The notes under the pieces were generated by a model that did not search any database, was not told where the DNA came from, and was given only the letters and a program-made list of their open reading frames with translations. A DNA stretch of 42,519 nt from Elusimicrobiota bacterium (GTDB lineage Bacteria; Elusimicrobiota; Elusimicrobia; UBA1565; JACRDR01): positions 1 to 42,519 of the forward strand of contig JAPLKK010000029.1 in NCBI GenBank assembly GCA_026388115.1. The letters run 5' to 3'. Shown piece after piece: positions 8,049 to 16,141 of the stretch. The position numbers were made by a program, and so were the translations under genes. Positions within the stretch are counted from its first letter, which is position 1. The number at the start of each line of letters is the position of its first letter.

Positions 8049-10210
8049 AGAAGATCTCATTTCTTCTGCTCGCGGCCGTCCTAGCCGTCCTTCCTCCTGC
8101 CCAGGCGATCGCTCAGACGGTGACGGACGTGCCGGTCGCTCCCGTCTCGGTCCAGCCGGTGGCCGCGCCGGTCTCGGCGCCGGCGGGGACGCAGGTAGGC
8201 GGCACCTCGCTCGCGCCGGTCACGACGCTCGTGCCGGTCGGGAACGCGGCGCAGACCGTCGCGCCCTCTATCCAGATTCAGCCGGTCGCGAGCGTCGTGG
8301 GCCAGCTTGCGCACAGCAATAACAGCGCTCAAACGGCGACTGCCCTCACCCCTGCCCTCTCCCGAACGGCGGGAGAGGGAGAACAGCGATCCGTTAAGAA
8401 CAATAGCGCCGTTCTCGCGGCCGCCGACCCTGCCGTCGTCGCCGGCCAGCCAGTCGTTACCGCCGCCCAAACCGGCGTTCTTGCCGCGCCGAAGGGGAAG
8501 GGCTTCGTCGCGGCGGTCCGGCGGGCGAACCTGCTGCTGCGCCAGACGCTGACGAACTTCAAGACGACGGCCGCGGCCGACCCGGGCGAGTTGGAGCCGC
8601 CGGCGGACACGCCGGACGCGATGTCGCAGATCAGCCTCGAGCCGGAGCCGGGGCGAAAATACACCGCCTCCCCCGAGGATTGGCGCGACCAGATCTTCTA
8701 CTCGATCCTCATGGACCGTTTCGCCCGCGGCCCCCATGCGAAGACGCTCGGCGACCCCAAGAAAGGCGATTCGCGCCATGGCGGCGACCTCGAGGGCCTG
8801 ATCTCGAAGCTTGATTATCTGAAGGAGCTCGGCATCACGACGCTGCTGCTCTCGCCGGTGGTCATGGGCGTTCCGGAGGCCTACCACGGCTACGCGCCGA
8901 CGCATCTGCTGGCGGTCGATCCGTATCTCGGGACGATGGCCGACTACAAGCGGCTGGTGCGCGAGGCGCACGCGCGCGGCATCCGGGTCATCAAGGACAT
9001 GGTGATCAACCATGTCGGCCCGGTCTTCGAGTACAAGAACGGCAGCAAGTGGGAAGGCACCAGCGGCCCGCGCAAGGAGATCTACTGGACGAAGGACCTC
9101 AAGCCGGTCGAGCTGAAGAAGCCCGAGAACTTCAACCGCCGCGGCGAGATCAAGGACTGGAACGACCCCGACCAGCGCGTCCACGGCGATTTCCCGCCGA
9201 ACCTGCGCGACCTGGCCACCGATAACCCCGCGACGGAGAAGCTGGTCATCGATATCGCGAAGTGGTGGATCAAGGAGGCCGACCTCGACGGCTTGCGGCT
9301 CGACGCGATCCGCCACGTGGACGCCGACTTCCTCAAGCGCTTTAGCCGGGAGGTGACGGAGTACGCCGCGACGCTCGGCAAGAAGAACTTCCTGCTCCTG
9401 GGCGAGAACTCCACGGGGCTCAACGAGGACCTGCTCGGCGACCTGCAGCTCGGCGTGAACGCCGGCTACGGCTACCCCGAGTACCGCGCCAACAACTACG
9501 CCCTGCACGGCGCCGCCCCGACGCGCGTCCTTGAAGAGTCCTTCAACAAGGCGGTGAGCATCCTGGGCGAGGCCGTCCAGAACATGCTGCGCTTCATCGA
9601 CCTCCATGACGTCTACCGCTTCCTGCGCAACGGCGAGTCGGTCGACGTGTTGAAAGTCGCCTTCGCTTTCCTGCTCTTCTCGACCGGCATCCCGCTGGTG
9701 TACTACGGCACCGAGCAGGCTTTCCGGCAGGCCACCGGCAACCTCAACCCCGAGGGGCCCGCCGCGCCGGCCGACCCCGAGAACCGGCAGGACATGTTCA
9801 AGGACGGCCAGTTCAAGACGCCGAGCTCGGCCGGCGACAAGTTCGACGCGAAGTCGCCGACCTACCAGTGGGTCAAGCGCCTGGCCGAGATCCGCAAGGC
9901 GCACCCGGCCCTCAGCCGCGGCGAGCAGTACTCGCGCTGGAACGACTCGAACGGGGCCGGCATCTACGCCTTCAGCCGCATCTACAAGGGAGAGGAGGTG
10001 GTCGTGGTGATGAACACCTCCTCCGACCGCCGCGAGGCGACGGTGTGGGTGGACGGGGGCGTCAGCCCGGCCGGCACGCTCTTCGCTGACGAGCTGGACG
10101 CGAGCTACCAGCGCGCCTCCTTCAAGCCGGCCGAGGGGGGCTCGAAGCTCTCCATCGACGTCCCGGCTCACGGCGTGCGCGTGCTGACGCGGCGAATCGC
10201 CGCTCCATGA
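8045..10210 (+). CDS. Secreted GH13 alpha-amylase-family glycosidase
   Basis: The 721-aa protein has a signal peptide (MKKISFLLLAAVLAVLPPAQ), a ~180-aa Ala/Val/Pro-rich leader containing one in-frame REP-like element, and a GH13 (beta/alpha)8 barrel from ~residue 205. Conserved regions are seen: KDMVINHV (region I, His323), GLRLDAIRHV (nucleophile Asp420), LLGENSTG (acid/base Glu454) and IDLHDVYRF (transition-state Asp522; the usual NHD is LHD). A small C-terminal beta domain ends the protein. It should hydrolyse or rearrange alpha-1,4/1,6-glucan outside the cytoplasm. The start has a GGAGG site 8 nt upstream and overlaps the preceding stop (ATGA). The frame stays open far upstream, but that part is a shadow of gene 6282. 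Confidence 0.93.
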   Translation: MKKISFLLLAAVLAVLPPAQAIAQTVTDVPVAPVSVQPVAAPVSAPAGTQVGGTSLAPVTTLVPVGNAAQTVAPSIQIQPVASVVGQLAHSNNSAQTATALTPALSRTAGEGEQRSVKNNSAVLAAADPAVVAGQPVVTAAQTGVLAAPKGKGFVAAVRRANLLLRQTLTNFKTTAAADPGELEPPADTPDAMSQISLEPEPGRKYTASPEDWRDQIFYSILMDRFARGPHAKTLGDPKKGDSRHGGDLEGLISKLDYLKELGITTLLLSPVVMGVPEAYHGYAPTHLLAVDPYLGTMADYKRLVREAHARGIRVIKDMVINHVGPVFEYKNGSKWEGTSGPRKEIYWTKDLKPVELKKPENFNRRGEIKDWNDPDQRVHGDFPPNLRDLATDNPATEKLVIDIAKWWIKEADLDGLRLDAIRHVDADFLKRFSREVTEYAATLGKKNFLLLGENSTGLNEDLLGDLQLGVNAGYGYPEYRANNYALHGAAPTRVLEESFNKAVSILGEAVQNMLRFIDLHDVYRFLRNGESVDVLKVAFAFLLFSTGIPLVYYGTEQAFRQATGNLNPEGPAAPADPENRQDMFKDGQFKTPSSAGDKFDAKSPTYQWVKRLAEIRKAHPALSRGEQYSRWNDSNGAGIYAFSRIYKGEEVVVVMNTSSDRREATVWVDGGVSPAGTLFADELDASYQRASFKPAEGGSKLSIDVPAHGVRVLTRRIAAP
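8334..8384 (+). repeat. REP-like palindrome copy 5 (inside GH13 leader)
   Basis: The copy has flank CGGCGACTGCCCTCACCCC, then GCCCTCTCCCGAACG and GCGGGAGAGGGAGAAC. It is translated in the same frame as in the neighbouring gene (LTPALSRTAGEGE) and sits in the low-complexity leader, outside the catalytic barrel. Confidence 0.8.
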
Positions 10211-12627
10211 CGTTCTGGCAGGACGCGGCGATCTATTTCATCCTCATCGACCGCTTCTGCAACGGCGACAAGTCCAACGACGACCAAGGCCGCGGCGAGT
10301 TCAATCCGACCGACGACGAGGCCTTCCACGGCGGCGACTTGGCCGGCATCAAGAGCAAGCTCCCGTACATCCGGGACCTGGGCTTCGACGCGATCTGGAT
10401 CACGCCGCCGGTGCGCAACCAGTGGATCAACCCCTACGTGCCGACCCGCGGCTATCACGGCTACTGGGCTCAGGACTTCACGAAGGTCGACCCTCATTTC
10501 GGCACGCTCGAGGAGTATCGGGCCATGGTGGCCGAAGCGCACCGCCTCGGGCTCCGGGTGATCCAGGATATCGTCGTCAATCACACCGGCAACTTCTTCA
10601 CCGTGGACGCCAAGGGCTACGACCCGCTCCGTCCGGAGCGCAATTGGCGGCCGGCGGGGCCCCGGGTCGGGGCCGCCGGTGCCGACGCGACGGCGCCGGA
10701 CGACCCGCTCTTCCGCCTCAACGACCCGAACAACCCGGAGCACAAGGCCGCCGCCGTTTATAATTTCACGCCGAACATCTCGGACTTCAAGGACCGCGAG
10801 CAGACCCTCACCTGGTCGATGGGCGATCTGGACGACCTGAACCTGAAGAACCCGCGGGTCATCGAACGGTTCAAGGAGATCTACCGCTATTGGATCGACG
10901 CCGCGGGCGTGGACGGCTTCCGCGTGGACACGGTGTATTACACGCCGGAAGGGTTCTACGAGCCGTTCCTGCATGACGCGGACGGCATCAAGACGCACGC
11001 GGCGAAAGCGGGGAAGCCCGATTTCTTCGTCTTCGGCGAGGTATGGTCCTATGATTACCGCGCCATCCGCCCCTACGTGCGCGAGCGCGGCCGGGCCCGG
11101 CTCGACTCGGCGGTGGACCTGCCGCTCAACGAGGCGCTGACGCAGGTCTTCTTCCGCAAGGCGCCGACCGAACGGCTCAAGGCCCCGCTGGAGGCGAAGC
11201 GCCCCAACCGCCACCTGTGGGTCAATTTCCTCGACAACCACGACGTCGAGCGCATCCATGCGCGCGGCGACTGGGCGGCGGTGCGCCAATCGCTCGCGGC
11301 GCTGTTCACCCTGCCGGGCATCCCCTGCGTCACCTACGGCACCGAAGCGGGCCTGACGCGCACGCGCGCCGACATGTTCGACGACGCGCGCTTCGACCCG
11401 GGCTCGAAGGCCGCGGCTTTCATCCGCGAGATGCTCGCCTTCCGCAGGGCGCACCCGGCCTTCAGCCGCGGGGCTTGCCGCGTCGAGCAGTGCTCGCCCG
11501 CGCCGGGCTTTCTGTCTTACTCCATCTCCTGGCAGGATGAGCGATATGAAGTCCTGTTCAACACAGCGGCGCACCCGATCCTCTGCTCGACCGAGGGCGG
11601 AAAGACGATCCTCTCCTCCGAGGGAGGAGCGGGCAAGCAGGCGCCGCGCGTGATGGTTCTGGAACCGAACGGCTATCGTGTGTCGGCCATCCCGCCGGCG
11701 TCCGTTCGGGCGGCGGCCGCGCCGGAGCTGGGACTGCGCCTGCCGGCGAAGGCCGTGAAGGGCAAGGTCGGCGTGGGCCTGGAGCTGGCCGGGGCATCGG
11801 CTTTGAGCGAGCTCTGCTTGCTCGTCAACGGCGATATCGCCCACCGCGTGGCCGTGCCGGGCGGCGGGTCGCCGCTGCCGGGGGGGAGCACCCTGGAATT
11901 GGACACCTCCGCTCTCGGCAACGGCCGGCACGCCTTGCGGCTCGCGGGCCGCACGCCCTCGGGCGATTTCCGGCTCTCCCCTCCGGCGGAGATCGTCGTG
12001 CGCAATCCGTACCGGCTCCTCGCCCGCGCCCGCGTCGCGGCCGAGGATAAGGGCGGCCTGGGCGGAAGAGTGCGCCTTCCCGCGGATCCGAGCTATCGAG
12101 GCCAGCTTTCGATGGAAGAGGTCGGCGTCCACTCCAGCGGCCGCGACCTCCAGCTGCGGCTGCGCATGTCCGAGGTCACGGCGGACTGGAACCCGCCGCA
12201 CGGCTTCGACCACGTCTACTTCAGCGTCTTCTTCAGCTTCCCAGGCCAAGCCGGAAAGCCGTTCTTCCCGAAGCTCGGCTTCGGCCGCGAGGATTTCGAG
12301 TTCAACCTCGGCTTCCTGCTCTACGGCTGGGACACGCGTTCGTTCAAGGCCGACGATTCCACGCCGGACCGCTACGGTTCGCCCGTGCCCGGCGACGTCG
12401 CCTACGCCGTGGACCGCCGGCGCGCGACGATCCGCGTCACCCTTTCCCGCGGATTCTTCGACGCGGCGCCCCGTTTCGCAGGGACGAGGATATTCATCTC
12501 GACCTGGGACGGCTACCTGGGCGAACTGCGCTCTCTTGAAACGAAGAAGGAAGATTGGAATTTTTTTGTCGATGGCGGCGGCGGGGCCTTGCCTAAGGTC
12601 TACGACCATGCGATGATTCGCTTATGA
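10207..12627 (+). CDS. Cytoplasmic-type GH13 glycosidase with C-terminal beta domains
   Basis: The 806-aa protein lacks a signal peptide and starts directly with the barrel (MTFWQDAAIYFILIDRFCNG). GH13 regions are complete: DIVVNHTG at 121, GFRVDTVYY with nucleophile Asp241, FGEVW with acid/base Glu278 and FLDNHDVERI with Asp346. After the barrel, residues ~490-600 form Ig-like strands, and ~635-806 resemble the glucodextranase C-terminal or DOMON-like carbohydrate module (HVYFSVFFSFPG, FISTWDGYLGE). The ATG overlaps the previous stop as ATGA, so the two glycosidases are coupled. A likely role is alpha-glucan debranching or oligosaccharide processing. Absence of a signal with a surface-type C-module is odd; export by another route is possible. 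Confidence 0.92.
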   Translation: MTFWQDAAIYFILIDRFCNGDKSNDDQGRGEFNPTDDEAFHGGDLAGIKSKLPYIRDLGFDAIWITPPVRNQWINPYVPTRGYHGYWAQDFTKVDPHFGTLEEYRAMVAEAHRLGLRVIQDIVVNHTGNFFTVDAKGYDPLRPERNWRPAGPRVGAAGADATAPDDPLFRLNDPNNPEHKAAAVYNFTPNISDFKDREQTLTWSMGDLDDLNLKNPRVIERFKEIYRYWIDAAGVDGFRVDTVYYTPEGFYEPFLHDADGIKTHAAKAGKPDFFVFGEVWSYDYRAIRPYVRERGRARLDSAVDLPLNEALTQVFFRKAPTERLKAPLEAKRPNRHLWVNFLDNHDVERIHARGDWAAVRQSLAALFTLPGIPCVTYGTEAGLTRTRADMFDDARFDPGSKAAAFIREMLAFRRAHPAFSRGACRVEQCSPAPGFLSYSISWQDERYEVLFNTAAHPILCSTEGGKTILSSEGGAGKQAPRVMVLEPNGYRVSAIPPASVRAAAAPELGLRLPAKAVKGKVGVGLELAGASALSELCLLVNGDIAHRVAVPGGGSPLPGGSTLELDTSALGNGRHALRLAGRTPSGDFRLSPPAEIVVRNPYRLLARARVAAEDKGGLGGRVRLPADPSYRGQLSMEEVGVHSSGRDLQLRLRMSEVTADWNPPHGFDHVYFSVFFSFPGQAGKPFFPKLGFGREDFEFNLGFLLYGWDTRSFKADDSTPDRYGSPVPGDVAYAVDRRRATIRVTLSRGFFDAAPRFAGTRIFISTWDGYLGELRSLETKKEDWNFFVDGGGGALPKVYDHAMIRL

Positions 12628-12634
12628 GGGCGCA

Positions 12635-13990
12635 ATGGAAACGATTTCGAACCCGGAGCTGAGGACCGAACGGCGGCGCGTCGGCCCCTCCGCCGACAGC
12701 CTCGTCATCCTGGCCCTGGACCTGCCGGCCCAGACTCCCGCGCGCTTCCGCCGTCGATATTTCTTCTGCCGCGGCGCGGACCTCAGCACGCTTCCCGAGG
12801 TGTCCCCGGCGGCGGTCGCCGCCGCCTCCCCTGAAGCGGCGCCCGCCGCGTCCTCTCCTTCGGGCGAAGAGGCCGCTCCCTCCTCCCTCTCCCGCGAAGC
12901 GGGAGAAGGGCGGGGTGAGGGCATGTATACGGGCCGTCTCACTCCCTGGATCCCCGGCGCCCCCCTTCCGGATCCAGCCGGCAAGACGCACATCTATCTC
13001 TATCCCACCCGCACGTACTCCGAGGGCCTGGGCTCCGGCCTCTTCTCCGAGCTGTCTCCGGAGGACCGCCGCATGATCCGGCTGGCCAAGCGGCAGGTCG
13101 GGGCGGTCACCGTCTGCAAGGTGCCCCTGCGCGAGACGTTCTTCTTCGACGCGGTGGGGGAGTTCTTCGTCGACGAGGCGGAGCGGACGCGCTATCGCGA
13201 GGAGCGCGCCGCGGAAGCGCCCAAGGCCGATGGGTGCGCCTGGACCGAAGGCGGCAAGCTCGTCTGCTTCAACCCCGAGTTCGTCAGGAGGATCCCCGAG
13301 CTCTTCAACGCTTCCATGACCCGCCCGAACCGGCAGGACTACATGTGGCTGGCGACCAAGACCTTCGGCTTCAATCTCGTCATCCGCCTTGTCTTCGTGC
13401 TCAAGGGCGTCGCTTCCGGCCATCTTCCGGTCATCCGCGCGATCTTGTCCACCTCCTGGTACCAGATACAGGACGTCGTGTTCACCGTCTTCGGCCAGAC
13501 CTACATGAAGTTCTTGGGCAAGATGACGGGGATGGTCCGCGTCTACAAGGCGTACGTGGGCGATTTCATCTTCGTCTACATCCAGCTCTGCGGCTTCGAA
13601 TTCTTGAACCGCCTCGTGCTCGGGCCCTTGGGGGAGAATCCGATCGTCTACACGCCGAGGGGGCTGGGGCTGATCTTCCTCAACATCCTGCAGGGCATGG
13701 TGTCCGGCGGGCCGCTGATCCCGGCCATCAACCAGATGCGCAAGGCAGGCGTCATCAGCCACTCGACGATGATGCACCTCTATCAGGTCTCGAGCCTTAC
13801 GATGCAGTTCGGCCTCTTCGCGAGCTTCGGCTACCAGCGCTTCTATGCCCTGCTCACCGGAGCGGTGCTTGGGCTGTCCTGGTCGTCTTACCTGATCTTC
13901 TCGAACTTCTTCCCCGAGCCGGACTACGAGCCGGCCGCTGACGGCGTGGTCGCGCGCCTGGACCGCATCGCCGTCCAGGCGGTGCGCTGA
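12635..13990 (+). CDS. Multi-pass membrane protein, likely paralogue of the 6282 membrane domain
   Basis: The 451-aa protein starts 7 nt after the GH13 stop behind GAGGG. Residues 1-100 include an Ala/Ser/Pro-rich linker with a REP-like element in reverse orientation. Residues 110-225 are a soluble segment with Cys161, Cys201 and Cys211. From ~235 there are about six hydrophobic segments (FGFNLVIRLVFVLKGV, GDFIFVYIQLCGFEFL, LGLIFLNILQGMVSGGPL, FYALLTGAVLGLSWSSYLIF). The motif STSWYQIQDVVFTVFGQTY matches TWQNFQQILSRQRGINY of gene 6282 in position and character. No known family is recognised. A glucan- or lipid-linked sugar transport or scaffold role is inference from its neighbours. Confidence 0.8.
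   Translation: METISNPELRTERRRVGPSADSLVILALDLPAQTPARFRRRYFFCRGADLSTLPEVSPAAVAAASPEAAPAASSPSGEEAAPSSLSREAGEGRGEGMYTGRLTPWIPGAPLPDPAGKTHIYLYPTRTYSEGLGSGLFSELSPEDRRMIRLAKRQVGAVTVCKVPLRETFFFDAVGEFFVDEAERTRYREERAAEAPKADGCAWTEGGKLVCFNPEFVRRIPELFNASMTRPNRQDYMWLATKTFGFNLVIRLVFVLKGVASGHLPVIRAILSTSWYQIQDVVFTVFGQTYMKFLGKMTGMVRVYKAYVGDFIFVYIQLCGFEFLNRLVLGPLGENPIVYTPRGLGLIFLNILQGMVSGGPLIPAINQMRKAGVISHSTMMHLYQVSSLTMQFGLFASFGYQRFYALLTGAVLGLSWSSYLIFSNFFPEPDYEPAADGVVARLDRIAVQAVR
12883..12922 (-). repeat. REP-like palindrome copy 6 (reverse orientation, inside coding sequence)
   Basis: TCTCCCGC and GCGGGAGA flank GAA, followed by AGGGCGGGGTGAGGGC, the reverse complement of the head seen in other copies. It is translated as SLSREAGEGRGEG. 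A degenerate half-copy (CCTCTCC...GAGG) precedes it near 12852. Confidence 0.75.
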
Positions 13991-14040
13991 GGGAGATCAC
14001 GGCGACGAACGGACTCTGGGAGCGGTTCGCGCGCCGGGAC

Positions 14041-14499
14041 GTGCACCCCGCCGTGCAGTTCATCAAGTACTCGATCGGAGGCGCGATCGCCACCGCGGTG
14101 GACGTGGCGATCTTCTATACCGCCGCGATCCTGATCCTGCCAGCGTTGGGCTCGACCGACCCCGTCGTGCGCCTGCTGGGCCTGGCGGCAGCGCCTCTTG
14201 CCGAGAGCGTGCGCTCGACACGCTACGTCGCCGACAAGGTCATCGCCTTCTTGTTCTCGAACCTCGCGGCCTACATCGTGAACGTCCTGTGGGTGTTCAC
14301 TCCGGGCCGGCACAGCAAGGCGATGGAGTTCACGCTGTTCTTCCTGGTCTCGATCGTCAGCTTCACGGCGGGCACGGCCCTGGGCTGGCTGCTCATCAAG
14401 TCGACCGGCCTGCCCACGACCTACGCCTACGCGGCCAACGCGGTGGCGTCGGTGTCGATTAACTACGTGTGCCGCAAGTACATCGTCTTCAAGGGCTGA
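14041..14499 (+). CDS. GtrA-like membrane protein
   Basis: The 152-aa protein has four hydrophobic helices in the GtrA pattern. It opens HPAVQFIKYSIGGAIATAVD (first helix), has LFSNLAAYIVNVLWVFTPGR after the second helix, and ends NYVCRKYIVFKG as is typical of the family. GtrA proteins are thought to move or position polyprenyl-phosphate-linked sugars for glycosylation. GTG 14041 is the first usual start codon in the frame; upstream codons remain open to 13942 but offer only non-standard starts. As last gene of the cluster it links the glucan enzymes to lipid-linked sugar handling. Confidence 0.85.
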   Translation: MHPAVQFIKYSIGGAIATAVDVAIFYTAAILILPALGSTDPVVRLLGLAAAPLAESVRSTRYVADKVIAFLFSNLAAYIVNVLWVFTPGRHSKAMEFTLFFLVSIVSFTAGTALGWLLIKSTGLPTTYAYAANAVASVSINYVCRKYIVFKG

Positions 14500-14604
14500 G
14501 CCGGTCTCCCTCGCCCGACGACGCCGTGCCACAAGACGAAAGACCCCGGTTGCTGGGATCGACGGCCTTCGTAGAGTCTTCGTGATTCGTCAGGCTTGTG
14601 GGAC

Positions 14605-14616
14605 CATACTTAGCCG
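14605..14616 (+). promoter_or_regulatory. -10 element 6 nt before GTG of the 54-aa ORF
   Basis: CATACT (14605-14610) is followed by TAGCCG and GTG 14617. A weak GTGATT lies 17 nt upstream. The stretch 14500-14604 holds no gene that I can support. Confidence 0.4.
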
Positions 14617-14781
14617 GTGGATCTCAGACCAGCGCGGCCCTTTCCGCGTCGGGGACAAGATTGGTTGTTCCTAGCGCTCTTCGCCTTCTTGGCGGTATTC
14701 CTCTTTGTCGGCGAGTCCTTAGCCAATAGGCCAAGAGCGGAGGCTGCTCCCGGACCTCGAATCGCGGCCTTGCCCCGATAG
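14617..14781 (+). CDS. Small 54-aa single-pass membrane protein (leaderless candidate)
   Basis: GTG 14617 to TAG 14779 encodes a short protein with a basic N-terminus (DLRPARPFPRRGQ), one clear membrane helix (DWLFLALFAFLAVFLFVGES) and a 20-residue polar tail. The pattern of positively charged N-side and hydrophobic core is protein-like and unlikely by chance in GC-rich DNA. A CATACT -10 hexamer ends exactly 6 nt before the GTG, as for other genes here. No function can be assigned. The minus-strand open frame over the same bases is Arg/Pro-rich and rejected. Confidence 0.5.
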   Translation: MDLRPARPFPRRGQDWLFLALFAFLAVFLFVGESLANRPRAEAAPGPRIAALPR

Positions 14782-14967
14782 GCCGGCGATCTTGCGATCA
14801 GCGTCTCCTTGGGGCCCGTGCGCTCGCGCCGAGAATGCCCCGCAAACCCTAGCACCCGGCGAACCGGCGCGCGATCGCGTCTTCGACTCGGCGGTCCCAT
14901 GAGCGCTGGGACCATTGCCATTCCCTCGCGCGCCGAAGGGCCCAGAAAGCGCGGCGGCCTCCGGCGC

Positions 14968-14979
14968 TAGAATGAGCCC
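14968..14979 (+). promoter_or_regulatory. -10 element 6 nt before ATG 14980
   Basis: TAGAAT (14968-14973) plus GAGCCC precede the ATG, the same arrangement as at 1711. There is no ribosome-binding site. The stretch 14782-14967 contains nothing I can support. Confidence 0.45.
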
Positions 14980-15531
14980 ATGACCCAGAGAATATCGTTC
15001 CTCGCCATGCTCATCGCTCTGACGTCCCTGGCCCCTGGCCTTTGGGCCGACGGCCCCACCGACCTCCCGCAGGCGGCGGCCGGAGCTTCAGCCGACGTGG
15101 CCGGCTACCAGCGGCGGTTGCTGGAGCGCGCACTGGCCGAGGCGCAGGTCGTCAAGGGCGTGATGGAGGAATGCCTCTCGTTGGTCTATTTCCCGGGAAT
15201 GTTCCAGCTGCGCGAAGATGCGGTCGCGGTCGAGGCGGGGCGCGGCGAGGCTTATCGCGCCGTCAGCGCGCGCCGGGCCTTCCTGCGCGGCGCGCCCGGC
15301 GCGAGGATCGTCCTGCGGCCCTCAGACCGCTCCGCGCAGTTCGAGGCCCTCAAGGCGGACTACCGCAAGGTGCTCGAGCGCGCCGGCAGCGCCCAGCGCG
15401 CCCTCGGCGAGCATCGACAGCTGCTGTGGGCCCTGGCTGAGTGGGGCAGCGAGACGATCGTCTCGAGCGACGGCAAGGACTACGTCCAAATCCTCACCCG
15501 CGAGGAGCGCGACCGGATACTGGCCCCCTAG
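14980..15531 (+). CDS. Secreted helical protein of unknown function
   Basis: The 183-aa protein begins with a signal peptide (MTQRISFLAMLIALTSLAPGLWA). The mature part has amphipathic helices (YQRRLLERALAEAQVVKGVM; ALKADYRKVLERAGSAQRAL) with a short beta-like stretch between them (RGAPGARIVLRPSDRS). The start is set by a TAGAAT element 6 nt upstream. I recognise no family. It is probably periplasmic. It is followed by a long inverted-repeat element, not by an obvious operon partner. Confidence 0.7.
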   Translation: MTQRISFLAMLIALTSLAPGLWADGPTDLPQAAAGASADVAGYQRRLLERALAEAQVVKGVMEECLSLVYFPGMFQLREDAVAVEAGRGEAYRAVSARRAFLRGAPGARIVLRPSDRSAQFEALKADYRKVLERAGSAQRALGEHRQLLWALAEWGSETIVSSDGKDYVQILTREERDRILAP

Positions 15532-15541
15532 CCGGGGCAAA

Positions 15542-15631
15542 CGGTGCCGGGTGTCAACTTTGTTAACTTTGTTAACAAACGGAGGGCTTCCGGTAAGTTG
15601 AGCAAGTTAAGTAAGTTGACGCCCGGCACCG
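15542..15631. repeat. MITE/REP-like long inverted-repeat element
   Basis: Outer arms CGGTGCCGGGTGTCAACTT and AAGTTGACGCCCGGCACCG pair over 19 bp with one G-T position. Inside, the left arm is built of 9-nt units (TAACTTTGT-like) and the right arm of complementary 9-nt units (TAAGTTGAG, CAAGTTAAG, TAAGTTGAC), so the pairing can continue inwards. The loop is GC-rich (about 15546-15610 region core). It lies between two genes and has no ORF. GGTGCC/GGCACC-ended palindromes resemble REP elements moved by Y1 transposases, but no transposase is present here. Confidence 0.7.
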
Positions 15632-15650
15632 GCTCTATCAAGGCGGCGGA

Positions 15651-16058
15651 ATGAAGGTCGAGGTCCTGAAGCAGTACAGCGTCTTCCTGCCCAACGAGCC
15701 GGGCGCGCTCGGCAGGCTCTCCGGAGAGTTCGCGAAGGCGGGCGTGAGCCTCATTGGGATCAGCTCCGAGGTGCGCGACGATTCCGCGATGGTCCGCATC
15801 GCGGTCGGCGCGGAGGGGGACTTCTCGAGCGTGCTCGGCCAAGCCGGCTTCGCGAGCATCGAGTCGAAGCTCGTCTCGGTCGAGGTCCCCGACAGGCCGG
15901 GTGCTCTCGCTATGATCTCCGACGCGCTCGCGCTCGGGAAGGTGAACATCACCAACGTCTACGGCACCGCGCTCCACGGCGGCACCTGCCGGATCCTCTT
16001 TGCGGTCGAGAACACCGCCAAGGCGCTGAAGATCCTGGAGAGGATGAAGGCCGGCTAG
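15651..16058 (+). CDS. Tandem ACT-domain protein
   Basis: The 135-aa protein consists of two ACT domains. Domain one is YSVFLPNEPGALGRLSGEFA with GVSLIGISSEV; domain two is VEVPDRPGALAMISDALA with VNITNVYG. Both carry the PGAL turn that binds small ligands, usually amino acids. Stand-alone double-ACT proteins of this size are probably amino-acid sensors or regulators. The ATG has a GGCGGCGGA site directly upstream. It lies just after the inverted-repeat element and its neighbours do not reveal the ligand. Confidence 0.88.
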   Translation: MKVEVLKQYSVFLPNEPGALGRLSGEFAKAGVSLIGISSEVRDDSAMVRIAVGAEGDFSSVLGQAGFASIESKLVSVEVPDRPGALAMISDALALGKVNITNVYGTALHGGTCRILFAVENTAKALKILERMKAG

Positions 16059-16141
16059 GCGTGTCGGCCGTTGCCGTCGGGGCGGACCTGTTCCTACGCG
16101 TAACCGTGCTCCCTCGTCCTTCGACGCCCCTCCTGCGTGGT

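Noticed and set aside
8081-12609. Long minus-strand open frames (696 and 813 aa)
   Set aside because: They are antisense shadows of the two GH13 genes, whose catalytic motifs are unmistakable on the plus strand.
14610-14921. 103-aa minus-strand open frame
   Set aside because: Arg/Pro/Gly/Ala composition without hydrophobic core; the plus strand holds a better 54-aa membrane ORF.
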